A DNA stretch of 64,000 nt from Neocallimastix lanati (nom. inval.) (taxonomy: Eukaryota > Neocallimastigomycota > Neocallimastigomycetes > Neocallimastigales > Neocallimastigaceae): positions 253,501 through 317,500 of the forward strand of contig JACVTC010000078.1 in NCBI GenBank assembly GCA_016946835.1, in the 5' to 3' direction. The notes beneath the pieces were generated by a model. It was not told the origin of the DNA. It searched no databases and worked only from the letters and a program-made list of their open reading frames with translations. How positions within the stretch are numbered: position 1 is the stretch's first letter; each line of letters starts with the position of its first letter. Below are positions 1-13,000 of this stretch, in pieces. The translations under genes and the position numbers were made by a program.

Positions 1-1001
1 ACTTTCATATATATATAAAAACTTTAAAATTAATATTTAAATAATGATTTTTATTTCTAAATGAAACTACTTTTTAAACTATAAATAATTAAAATAATAA
101 TGAACTTTTCTATTAAATACTAAAATAAAAAATTTTATAAATAACATATATTTCCATAACTATTAATAAAAATATGTTTATTTTAAATTTGTATATATTC
201 ATTATATTTTCTGTTAAAATGACAGAAATATTGGGAAAAATATCAAATACTATTATAATTTCTTATTATTAATAAAATTATAACTATATTAAAAAAAAGT
301 TTGATCTGATTAAATAAAATAAATATAATCATATTAAATTAATTTTCTTTTTATCATGATTTTTTTTAATTAAAAAGATTACATATATAATAGGTATAGC
401 AAAAATTATAATTAAAAAGGATTCATTAAGATGTAATAGTACATGTTTATATATAATTAATATATTTCATAAATTAAATATGAATACTATTTTTTTAAAA
501 GCTTAAAAACTTAAGGCGTAATTTATTTCATAATATATATATATATATGTATATATAATTCGTTTATCAAATATTAAAATATTATTTGATAAACTCTAAT
601 TTTGTCATATAATAACTTTAAAGAACTTATTATTATTGATACTATTGTCATTATTAGAAAATAATAAGTTTTCTATGTGTACCTTTTCATTTAAAATGTT
701 ATAATAAAAAAGAATAATATTGCAAATTATTAATTTTATAATTAATCACATAATATTATTATACCAACTAAACTGTAATTCTCCATAATTTAATTCAAAG
801 AAAAGAAAAATTGTCAAAATCTTTTGATATAAGAAAATATATAAACCACCACAAAATTAAATATTATAGTATTTAACTTTATGGTTTTCTGTATATTTTT
901 AAATTGATTTTCTTTTTATATTTTTATATAATTCAACCAATATATTTATATATTTTAATTTTAAAAGTATAAAATTAAAAAAAGAAAAAAATAAAATGAT
1001 T

Positions 1002-1032
<31 letters not shown>

Positions 1033-4000
1033 TTTTGAAATCTTAATTTAAAATCTTATTTTTAAGAACTTAATTTTTGGATATGAATGTGTTAAAGTTA
1101 TATATTCTAATATGTCTCGATAAAATTGGAAAAATATATATATACATATTTAAATATAATATAATAGAGTAATTTTTTTTCTATTTATAATAAGTAATAA
1201 TATATTATTAACAAATATGACATTAATGTTTCACTCTTTTTTATATAATATATATTATATAATTATAATATTTAGCTCAACTTAAAAAACATCTTAACTA
1301 ATTAATATATATTTATATTATTTATACAAAAATACCCTAATCAAGTTATATATTAACAGTTTATTCTATTGAATGAAATATTTAAATATTACTATATATT
1401 AGACTTCTCTCAAATATACAAATATAATATTTTTCTATCCATTTTAATATATAAATATTGATATTTAGTAAACAAATAAAGTTTATATTAATAATATAAA
1501 AAAAAAAAAAAGATGAAATTTTGAAATGGTTAAAGAATTAATATATTAAGAATCAGTTTTTAGACATTAAATAATATATTATATAATTATTTTTAAAGCT
1601 AATACTATAATATACTTCGGAAATTTTGAATAAAAAAAAAAAAGTATTCAATTAAGATACAGTGGAATAATTTATATATTATAAAAAATACATCATTAAT
1701 AAAATGGTTAGTATTATATATTTTATTCCTATATATATTATATAGTGTTCAAACTTAGTTCATATAAAAAAAAAAAAAAAAGTTGGAATAAAATTACTTA
1801 ATATATTTATATTAATATATATTTGGATATCATTTTACATAATACTTTTAATATATAAAATAAAATAAATAGTATTATATAATGAATTTTTATATTTAAA
1901 ACTTTGATAAAATATAGTTTAACGTATGTAATTATAATAAGAATAATATTAAAAACAATAGATATCTTTAAATATTAATGAAATACAAATGGATCATTTG
2001 TTAATAAATGTTAATTAAAACAAAATATACAGAAAAGCAAAATATAAATATATATATATATATAATATTCTGTTTTATTTAAAATATGTTAATATAATTA
2101 ATTATTCTATTATATTATGAATAGTTAAACTTTTTTTAATGAAATTGTAAATAAATTATATGAACTTTTACTAATTATATGAATAATGTTTAATAATAAT
2201 ATATATTGATTTGAATAAATATTTTATTTTAATTTTTATATTTATAATATGATTATATTGGATTATATAATATTTTACTATAATTATATATTATATTTTT
2301 ATATATAACAATAAATGGAAAAAAATAATTAAATAAATTATATTTTTCATCTATTGTGGTTTACAGTAAATAGATATATATATTGGAAGAATTATAGTAA
2401 ATCTTTGTATAATATTTATAAATAATATATATATATATAGTTAAAGTTATTGTTAGAGAAAATTATTTATTCAATTGTGGATAAATATATAGGATTAATA
2501 ATTTTATAATTTATTAGGAATATATATGATATATAATTATAATATCAATTATGTAATAAGAGAATATAATATTATTTTTATAAAAAAAGAAAGAGAAAAG
2601 AATAAAAATAAAAAAAATATATTTGAATAAATATTATAATGTTCTATATTAATATAATTAATAATTATAATAGAATTGATATTTTTAATATTTTATAATT
2701 ATTGAATATTAGTTTTTGTAATCATTTTCCTTTAGTATTAATTTAATCAACAATTTTAAAAAGTTTAATAAATTTTTAAAAAAAAATTTTTTTTTTCTTC
2801 TTTTAATTATATATTATTATTTTTTATTATAAGCTAAATAATATTTAATTTTATTATGCATTAGATTTAATTTACCCTTAAATAAATAAATAAATAAATA
2901 AATAAAATTATTAAAATTAATATTTCCTTGATTAATCTTTAAAAGGCATATAAAAAACATTTTAATAGCTTTTTTAAAAGAATAAATAATTTATATATAT
3001 ATATTTAATAATAGATTACAATCTAATTTAATATTATAAAAATTGAATATATTACTTCATTAATTATTTTTAATAATCAAAAATTTCCAAATTTGTAAAT
3101 TTAAAAAAAAAAAAAAAAAAGGTAATCATTTATATACTGAATTTTTAAAAGGTTAAATTTTACAAAAATTTACCATTTTTATTTAAATTAATTAAAAGGT
3201 TAAGTTAATTATAAAATATTTTAAAAAAATAAAATTTTTGAAAATGTTTTAATAAAAATTACTATATATTAATATTAATATTGTTATTTATTCATCTACT
3301 CTATTAATCTATTAATTTTTTTTCTTTTTTCATATAATAAATATTTATTATATATTCATTATCATAAATAAATATTATATTTAAAATAATAATTAACAAA
3401 AATTTAACTATTTTTTTTTTTAATAAAAGTATCTCTAGATATGAAGTTAATTATCATAATAGTTAATACTGTTATATTCTATATTACTATTTATTTTATT
3501 TTATTATTATTTTTATAAATGTCACTATTATTTTAATATATAATACATATTAATAATAAAACAAAATGTTTAAAATAATTTAAAATTATATATATATATA
3601 TATATATGTTAATCAAGATATACAGAAACTTTATTCAGAATACCATTTATAACTAATAAGATATTTCTTGGACTAAATGGTATAATGGATTTTTATTTTT
3701 ATTTTTACTTTTTTTATTTTTATTTTTTAAAAAGATAGCTAAATTAAATATTTGTAGAATTTTATATTCTTTATTACACTCATTCTTTTTGGAAAATATC
3801 TTTTAACTTAAGAAAGCTCGGTGTACATAATAAAGAACAGCAATATTAATATAATTCAAACTCCCTATAGTCTAATATTTTAAATTATTTTTCTTTTTAT
3901 TTATTTCATAAAACAACTATTTTATTATTAAAAATCTCTGACTAAAGAGTCATAAAATATTTTGAAAGTTCTTATATTTCAGAAAGGATAATTATTTGGT

Positions 4001-4170
4001 GAAAAAATATTTATTTTATTTCATTTATATTATATAAATATATATATTTCTCAAAAATATAAATATTTTGAAAACAATAAATTTTTGTCAAAGAAGAAAA
4101 TTTAATAATAAATTTTGATATGTAACTTTCATCAAAATTAAAAAGAAAGTACTTTTTGTTAATATACTTT
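1..4170. other. gene-free AT-rich stretch
   Basis: No convincing coding region is visible on either strand. The stretch is almost pure A+T with short homopolymers and AT dinucleotide runs, a (AAAT)n tract near 2880-2905 and a poly(A) run at about 3102-3120. It ends where a reverse-transcriptase fragment begins. Confidence 0.6.
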
Positions 4171-4172
4171 TA

Positions 4173-4280
4173 GACGAAGTTGTTCTTATTCATCATAGAG
4201 TTCGTCAAGGTTGTCTCCTATCACTTATTCTATTTACTTTATTTATTTAAAAGATGTTTTTTTAAATAATTGTTATTAAT
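4173..4280 (+). pseudogene. LINE reverse transcriptase fragment, inverted
   Basis: Read from 4173 on the plus strand, the codons give D-E-V-V-L-I-H-H-R-V-R-Q-G-C-L-L-S-L-I-L-F before a stop at 4248-4250. The core is the RQGCPLSPILF motif found in the palm of non-LTR retrotransposon RTs, here with Pro to Leu changes. A one-base shift then continues as a KDVFLNNC-like segment, matching the next part of the domain (FINDVLNNC in related elements). It is therefore a decayed RT piece. It lies tail-to-tail with the RT amino-terminal part on the minus strand that starts immediately to the right. Confidence 0.7.
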
Positions 4281-5330
4281 ATGATGTCAAGAATTAGTAT
4301 TGATACAATAGAAGCTGAGTTCCATTTTTTAGGAAAAGACCCATTCCTTATTTTATTAAAAATCAATTTAAGACACTTTCCAGCGGTAAAATGTGTTTCT
4401 AGTAATTCTTCATTACAAAACAGAGCTTTGTAGAATTCAATCGGGATACCATCGGGGCCGTGTGCTTTATTGTTTTTCATAGATGAAATAGTTTTTTTTA
4501 ATATCGTCAATCGTAATAGGATCGTTGATATTCCAGGTAGAGGATCTAAGACTAATATTCCTTAAAGCATGGATCCAGAAGTTACGATTAAGGCTATGAC
4601 CTGAGGGATCAGAAGCTAGATCTTTATAATATTCAGCCCATCTATCTTATTGTTTATTAGGAGAGATAATATCTTGACCAAATTTAGATTTTATGCAAGT
4701 AGGGGAGGTAGATGAACACAATGGTTTAGCCATTTTTTTTAAACATCTCCAACCATTTTTGAAGTCTTTATTCAAAAAAAAATTACCAATTTTTTACTAT
4801 ATTAGCCTTAAATCTAGCAGAACGAAATTTGCTCTTTGTTTTCGTGATTAATTTGCAAAGTTTTTTATATTTATTAAATTGTTCAAGGTAATTATCAACA
4901 TTTTCACAGTTAAAGTAAGGCTTAATATTTCGAAATGCAATATGTTTTTCATGAGACAGTTTTTTAATGTAATAAGGACAATGAAAAGAAGAGCCCTTTA
5001 AATTTGTTGGAATGAAAGCCTTAATATCTTTCCCGATATTATTTGCTGTATTGATAAATTTTTCTACCATTTCATCAGCCGTGAGCGAAATGTAATGAGA
5101 ATCGAGGTCATTTGCTAAGATTGAAAAATAATTATGTGATAAAATATCTGAATTTTTTGTTTTACAAATATGTGTAGACCATTTAGAAACTTTAGCAGGC
5201 CTAATAAAGCCATCGGAGATGAAAGGAAGATGATCTAGTACCTTTGGTACTAGATCATCTTCCTTTCCCTTAAATAAAGTATTAAACACAGGCTTTGGAA
5301 TGAATCAATCTCCTACATTTCCACTTTACA
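4276..5330 (-). pseudogene. decayed LINE: linker region and RT amino terminus
   Basis: The minus strand carries most of a non-LTR retrotransposon polyprotein between the endonuclease and RT domains. From high to low coordinate it reads G-N-V-G-D-stop-F-I-P-K-P-V-F-N-T at about 5320-5280, a 168-codon open stretch (5289-4783), then W-A-E-Y-Y-K-D-L-A and W-N-I-N-D-P-I-T-I segments (about 4650-4510), and finally the RT entry motif KAHGPDGIPIEFYK at about 4480-4430. It is inactive: there are in-frame stops (after FNVGD and after SPNKQ), a frameshift in a poly(A/T) run near 4495, and the frame dissolves after K-W-N-S-A-S-I-V-S-I near 4290. No endonuclease domain is visible upstream. Assignment to a LINE rests on the RT motif order; the clade is not determined. 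Confidence 0.75.
5221..5267. repeat. perfect 22-bp palindrome with 3-nt loop
   Basis: Bases 5221-5242 are the exact reverse complement of 5246-5267, with TTT between them. The arms contain GATGATCTAGTACC. The palindrome lies inside the LINE relic, where one arm encodes E-D-D-L-V-P-K and the other lies in the adjoining V-L-D-H-L-P-F part. Confidence 0.9.
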
Positions 5331-5334
5331 ATAG

Positions 5335-5670
5335 CTACATCATAAGTTTACATAATACTATAGAAAAATACATATACAAAATAATGATAAAGTAAAAAAT
5401 ACAATAGATTCATTACAATGATAATATGTATATTAATTGTAAATATGTAAAATATGTTATTTATTTTTATTTTTTATTTTTTTAATTTTATTTAATTTAT
5501 AATTCGTGATATTTAAATTATTACTTTTGATAGAAATATTGAAATAAATATTGGTAATATAAAATTTTTTAAATAATAATAAAAACATGAAAAGAAAAAA
5601 AAAAAAAAATAAAAAAATAAAAAGAAATTAAATAGGACATTAAATAATTTGAATAAAAAAGAAAGAATAA

Positions 5671-5711
<41 letters not shown>

Positions 5712-5797
5712 GAAAAAAAAGAATATAAAAACAAATTATTATTAATTTTTTCTTCTATTAATATATATAGTAAATATTGTAACATTGACAATAATAT

Positions 5798-5847
<50 letters not shown>

Positions 5848-6058
5848 CTATTAATATTAATAATATTATTTTTATTAATTTTTAACTTGAATTAATTATA
5901 AAAATAAAAAATAATATTTAAAAATATATAAATAAATATAAACTATAAAAATTTTATAATTTTTTTCTAGGACATTAAAAAAAAAATATAATATTAATAA
6001 AATAAAATAAAATAAAATAATAATAATAATAATAATAAAATATTTGAAATTAATTATA

Positions 6059-6101
<43 letters not shown>

Positions 6102-6313
6102 AAGAAAAACTATTTAATATATGTATATTAATAAATTAGAAAGACTTTTATATAAATTATTTAAGAAATTTTAATGATATAAAAAACTATAAAAAAATAA
6201 ATAAATAAAAAAAAAAAGCTAAAGGTTTTAATGATATATTTACTGACTATTAATTAATTACTTTTTTTTCCTTTTTTTTTAATCTAATCTATTTTAAATA
6301 TTTATTTGTTTAT
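5335..6313. other. simple-sequence intergenic region
   Basis: It holds (AAT)n at about 5671-5707 and 6019-6039, and long T homopolymers at about 5802-5844 and 6061-6094. No gene is supported. A nominal open frame across this part is homopolymer-derived Tyr/Phe and is not believed. Confidence 0.6.
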
Positions 6314-8637
6314 TTATTGTCTTGGATGTAATAATAAAACTGAATGTTGTCCACCAGCTTCAGCTTTAATAACTTTTCTACCTTTCAAATCTATTATTTT
6401 TGGCTTTTCTTCATCAACACCGCTATTACCCAATTGTCCACATTCACCATATCCCCAAGCCATAAAATCTCCATCTTTCGTTACACCTAATGAGAAGGCA
6501 GAACCACATGAAATACTAACTAAATTTTTTAATTCTGGAGCTAATGTTGGTGTATTATGTGGTTGATTATCACCAAGACCAAGTTGGTATGAATCATTTC
6601 TACCAAATGCATATGCTTCACCTATTGATAAAGGGATATATTATATTAATTAATATACAAATTAAAATTCAATTATAATTAATATTATTTTTTTTCATTT
6701 TTTTCATTTTTTTCCTTTTTTTTTTTAAAAAAAAATATGATTATAAATTTAAATTTAATTATCTTACCATTTTCACCTAATATTATAGTATGATGTTCAC
6801 CAACACCAATATCTTTAATAACAAATCCTTCTGGTAATTCAACTTCTTCTGGTTGTTCACGAGAAATTTCATCACCTAAACCACTATGTAAACAGCATAA
6901 AAAAAATTTTTTTTTTTTTGTTATAATTATTAATAAAAACTAAAATAATATTAATTTTAATATATTTTCATTTATATGCTGACTTACAGTTGTCCATAGT
7001 TATTTAAACCAAAACTGTAAACTTCGTTATTACTAGTAACAGCAAAAGTATGATAACCTCCAGCATAAACTTTAACAAATTTTTTTGCTCTTGAGAAGTT
7101 AATAGCTCTTGGAATTAAAGATGAACCAACCTTGTGTCGTTCCATAATTTTTCTACCTAATTCACCATGTTCACCAACACCCCATGTATAAAGTTTACCT
7201 TAATATAAATAAGTTGTTATTTATTTATTAATTTTTTTTCCTAATATTATATTAATTTGCATTTAAATAATTTATAGTAATAATATATATATGTAGATTA
7301 TTATTATTATATTAATATCTACCGTTTACTGTAATAGCAGCAATATGATTAGCTCCAGCTGCAATTGAAATAACATTCTTTATTCCTTCAACAAGCACAA
7401 ACTTTCTTTGTTCCTTTGATACTGTGTTGAAACCAAAAATACCATTATTTGCCTAAAAATATTATTCATTTATAATAAATTATTAATTATTATTACTATT
7501 TTTATTATATTATATTATATTATATATATATCTTATTTTCTATTTAAATTTTTTTTATTCCTTGTTTTTTATTTTTTATCATAAATTTTAATTTTTATTT
7601 TAATGTTTTTTTTTTTTTTTTGAAAACGTATTAAGATATACATTGAATACTTACACGGTATGTACCACAAGCATAAACTAAACCTTTGTCACTTAAAACA
7701 GCAGTAATTGAGTCACCAGCAGCGACTTCAACAATATGAATATTTTCTAATCCTTCAACTGGGAAAACTTCAGTTTCTTCATTTCCTCTACTCAAACAAC
7801 CTTGATCATTACAACCCCATGAATAAATAGTTTGAACATTCTATATTTTTTAAATATAAAAATTTTATTTTAAAAGTTATTAACAATTTGAATTTTTAAT
7901 CTTTCATTTTTTTTTTTAATTTTATTATTTATTATTTATTTATTTTTTTTTTTTTTAATTGTGTATATAAATATAAATTATTCATTTATTATTACTATTA
8001 TCTTATATATATAAATTATTTAAATTATGAAATTATAAAATTTTATTATTATTAATATATTAAAATATAATTTTTTACATCTTGATTGCTAATAGCGAAA
8101 GTACTCATACCACCAGCAACAATATCTGTAATATTTTTCTCAGCTAAAACCTTAATCTTAGCTGGTCTTAATCTTTCAACTTCATCAGGACCTAAACCTA
8201 ATTGACCACATTCACCGGAACCCCTTTTTGTATTATTTAATAAGGTATTAATTTATTAAATTTGATTTTATATACGATAAATATATATTTATTATATATA
8301 TTTATTAATAGTTGTTAGAAATTTCTATTATTTAATAACTAATTTTATAATTCAAAATTAAATATATATATAAGGATATTCTATAATACGATATAGACTT
8401 ACATAACGAAGACTTCTCCAACAATTGTTGGTGGTTTTGGTAAAGAAGATTGCATTTTTTGGACTTATGAATATATATTATATTTAAATATACATATAAA
8501 TATTCTATAAATAATAATATTATTATTTTTAAAATTAAAATAAAAATTATTATTGTGTTATTACATAAAAGGTCAGTTCCAGATCTTTTTAAAGGTTGTT
8601 GTGGAATATTTTCAGTGGCTTTACGTTTGTTAGTCAT
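6314..8637 (-). CDS. RCC1: RCC1, Ran guanine nucleotide exchange factor
   Basis: This is the chromatin-bound exchange factor that loads GTP onto Ran, setting up nucleocytoplasmic transport and spindle assembly. Eight exons join in frame: 8637-8565, 8463-8403, 8223-8079, 7840-7655, 7452-7323, 7198-6988, 6883-6768 and 6621-6314, giving 409 residues (animal RCC1 is about 420). All introns are GT-AG. After a short basic tail (M-T-N-K-R-K-A) comes the RCC1 opening L-P-K-P-P-T-I-V-G-E-V-F, then repeated propeller signatures such as G-S-G-E-C-G-Q-L-G-L-G, S-W-G-C-N-D-Q-G, T-W-G-V-G-E-H-G-E-L-G, F-G-L-N-N-Y-G-Q-L and W-G-Y-G-E-C-G-Q-L-G. The whole-protein match and terminal features favour RCC1 itself over other RCC1-repeat proteins. 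The start is the only Met ahead of the basic tail. Confidence 0.93.
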
Positions 8638-9444
8638 TTTGATAATACTTTGCTTGTTTATTTATGAATATATATATATTTTGTTACTGAATAAAATAAA
8701 TATATTAATATACAAATTTCTATTTTTAATTTTGTTAAATTTAATATTTTCTTAAATTAAAAATAAATAAATTATTTAAAAAAAAAAAAAAAATTTATAA
8801 ATTCATATTGAAAAATGTTGGTAAATGTTTTAATTATTCGTTAAATATACTAAATAATTATTTTTAATATTAATTCCCATATTTTATTCAAAATTAATTA
8901 CAATCAATTATTAAAAAAAATATTATTATCTTTTAAGATGCTTAATTTAATAAATAACATAAAGTTATTATAAATTAATTCAATATTTATTTTTCATGAG
9001 GTTTAATACAGTTATTAACACGAAGATTATGTTAATAGTTATTAGTCGTCGAATATTTTTGTATAATATTTATTTTATTATATTTTATATTTTACTTTTT
9101 ATATAATCTTATTTTACAAAAAAGTTTATAAATATATATTTATATTATTTAAAATAAGTTCTATTGTTTAGCTTTTATAAAATGATATGAATTATTTATT
9201 TTTTTCTTTCAATTTCAATTTCAATATTAAATCTTCTTATTATATATACTTTTACTTATAAATAATGATATTTAATATAAAAAATACTCAATTTTATTAT
9301 TGAATGTATATATACTTTTAATTTTGGTATACTTCTTTGTTGATATGAAATTAAATAATATGACAGAAAATAAATTATGTAATAATAAACTAAAACTTCT
9401 TAAATAAATAAAAATAATAAAAATAATAATTTTAAATTAATAAA

Positions 9445-9492
<48 letters not shown>

Positions 9493-9615
9493 CCTTAAAC
9501 TTTAATTTTGGTTGGTTAATATATTTATAACTCAATCATAATACATTTGTATAATAAATACGAAATTAATTTATAATTATTAAATATGTTTATAATATTT
9601 AATATTTATTTATTT

Positions 9616-9650
<35 letters not shown>

Positions 9651-10044
9651 CAATAATTTAAACAAATATAAATTATTAATATTATTAAATAAATAATTAT
9701 TTATTATAATGAAATGTGCTAATTAATATATAATTAATATATATTTATAATATCTATATATTATAAATTTATATTATGCTTGTTATTATAACAATTAGAT
9801 GTAAATTATTTTTACTAATGATATATAATAAAAAACTTTAAAATCTTTTGTAATCTAATAAGATAAAAAATATATCTATAATACCAAAATAAAAAAAAAA
9901 AAAAAATTATAAAAGTAAATAATACATATAAACTAAGTAAATAATTAAAAAAATTAATGTTTAAATAAAAATAATAAATAGAGAAAAATAATAAAATAAA
10001 AAAAGTATGAAAAAAATATTCTTAACTATATATTGTTATTATTA
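8638..10044. other. intergenic, no gene seen
   Basis: AT-rich sequence between RCC1 and the next minus-strand gene. It contains T homopolymers at about 9453-9487 and 9618-9645. It must hold the RCC1 promoter at its left end and the terminator of the ASH-domain gene at its right end, but no specific site could be recognised. Confidence 0.5.
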
Positions 10045-13000
10045 CTATATATCAATTGAATTATTATTAATATTGGTATATTTTACTTTTCTTTTATAGT
10101 CTTTATTTAGCATTTGATTTAATTTTGACGTTATAAATTGCTGAATTTTCCCTTCATTTTGTGATTGTAACAAGACGTCTATTGATGTATCAGAAGCAAA
10201 ATCACTTCGATTATATCTATTACTATTTGTGGAATAAGATTGTGATACAGAGTATCTTGTATCACCATTGTAACTATTTTTATCATTTAATTTATTGTTA
10301 TTTTTATATCGGCTAGTACTATAATTATTTTTTTTATAACCATGATCATCTGACGAATGGTAATTATTGTTTGCACTATTACTATAGTTGTTTATACTAG
10401 CTGATATCGAATAATCATATTTATTATTTGTTGAAGTTTCTGAATAACTTTTTTTATGAGTATTATCGTTTATAATATTATTATTATATATTTTTATTCT
10501 ATTTTTTGGATTAAATAAAATATTTTCTTTATCATTATTGCTATAATTCATGTTTTTTACTTCCCAATTTCTTTGATATTTTACAGGCTTTTCATCTGGG
10601 TCTTCATGATAAATTGTTTGTATTGTTTTTTTAATTTCATCACATATATTATTTCTTTTATCACTACTTTTATTATTATTTGTGTATCGATGTTTCATTT
10701 TATTATGTATTTCGGAAATTTCTATGTTTTTGTCTCCTATATTTATTCTATTGTTTTTGAAGGAATTAAATGAGCTATTATCACTATATGGTGCACTGAA
10801 ATCACTATTTCTACTAATATGAATAAATTGATGATAATATGGATCTTTAACTAAATTGAATATATCTTGCTCACTACTCTTATTCTGAGAATATGAGTTG
10901 GTATCTTGATGAAGAAAATTACTATATGAATTATTTTTATTTTTATTACTATTTTCATTTATAGGAATTTGATGGGTATTGCATTGATTTTCATCATTAT
11001 CAATATTATTACTGTTATTATAATAATTATTGGCGTTAATTGATTTATCATTTAATTTTGAATTATTTGATGATTTATTATATTTTTTATAATTTCTTAT
11101 TTTTATATTTTTTAAGGAATCACTAGAATATGTATTGGAAGTAACTGATGATAAAGCAGGATGACAATTTAAAGAATTCATTGAATTACTTTTAATCATA
11201 GCTTGGGCAAAATTACTACTAAATTCATTCGATAGAGAACTATCATTTGTTGATGATGTTTTTGATTGTGATTTTTGTGATTCAGTTATTAATGAAGTAT
11301 CAGTTGGTATATTTTTTAATCTTTCAGAAGTGATATCACAATTTTCATTATTAATATAGGACGTTTTCTCAAATGAAATCATACAATCATTTGAATATTC
11401 AATTGAATATATTTCAGATGAATTATTTGATATATTATCATAATCATTATCATTTGCTCTTAATGATCTTTCATAAAATATTTCATTTTCACTACTATAG
11501 GATGAAAATGATAAAGATGGTGATTTCGATGATGAATTTTCCTCACTGTTAGTTGAAGAAGAAGAATCCAATGAATCTTTATCGGAATTATTATTACTAT
11601 ATGTTGATGATATATCTGAATCTATATCATCTATTGATCGTGTTGATAAAGAAGGTGATGATGAGGATGAATATTCGTTTTTCTTATTTTTAGGTTTTCT
11701 TTTGTGTTTTATATTAATTTTTTTTGTCTTTTTAATTATTTTTATTTCCTTTTTATTATTATTTCTTTTATTTTTATCAGAATGCCTTTTCTTTTTATCT
11801 TTTTTTTTATTCTTCTCTTGTTCATTATGATTTTTAATTGTTTCTTTTCTTTTTCCTTCGTTCGAAGGATCATTATCATTTTTCTTTTTACTCTTTGGAT
11901 CATCAATTTTCAAATTACGATCTTCCATACTATCTTTACTATTATTTAAACTGCTGGTACTTTCATTAATATTGTTTTTATTAGATAAATTATTACGACT
12001 ATTATTTGGCAAATTATTTTTATCTTCATCATTATTATCATGATAATAATATGGCATTTCATTACTATTATCAATATTTTTAACTAATGGAAAGAATGGA
12101 TTCATATATTCTCTATTATTTTTATCCTTATCATTATTTGAATTATAGTTAGGAGGCAATTTTGTTGGATTTTCATATGGATTATTATTAATATAATTAT
12201 TTGGATTGAAAAAATTATTTGGATTATTATTGGGATAATTGCTATTCGGATAATTATTATATGGATAGTTTCTATTTGGATTATTTGGAAAATTATTATA
12301 TGGATATTTTTTACTTGGAAATTTATTAAAATAGTCTTCTGATGGATTATCTAATAATGGTTTATTTATATTATCTGTATCAAAATCTCCATTTCTATCA
12401 TAAATTTCAATTTCACTTTGACTACTATTTTTATCAGTGTTGTCGGAGGTTCCAGGTTTTGGGTTTAGATTATTTTCAAATGAACGATCGGAATAATCAT
12501 TACTTTTAATTTCGGTTGAATTCATATCGTCATCATTTTCATCATATATTATGCCTTTATTCTTTTTCTTATGTTTCCTTTTTTTATCTTTTTTATTTCT
12601 TTTATTATCTATTGATTTTGGATTATTATCATTTATATCAATATTTCTATCATTAATAATGTTTGGATCTGTAATTATTTGATTATTACGTTCTTCTAAT
12701 GCTTCAGGTTTAACATAGTTTTTGAAATAATCGGAATCTTCAGTTGATAATGATACTTCTTTAGTATTCAAATCATTCGAATTTTCATTATCTAATTGAT
12801 CATTAAAATCATCATATTTAAAAATATTAATTGGTAGGTATGGTAAGTCACTATAAATATCTTCTTCCTCCGAAGTTGAATATGAATCATTTGATGAGTA
12901 ATATTTTGTTTCCATTATTGGTTTTCTCTTTATTCTTTGAAGTTTTTCTTTACAATTTCCTGTTATTTCCAGTAATACTTTTGTTCTTTTACACTGAAGA

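Noticed and set aside
4173-5330. Twin-priming as the cause of the inverted LINE arrangement
   Set aside because: Twin priming leaves the segments head to head with an inverted 5' part; here the two RT pieces meet tail to tail, so a later inversion fits better.
5513-5791. 92-codon minus-strand open frame
   Set aside because: It is mostly Tyr and Phe from (AAT)n and homopolymer runs, with no protein-like composition.
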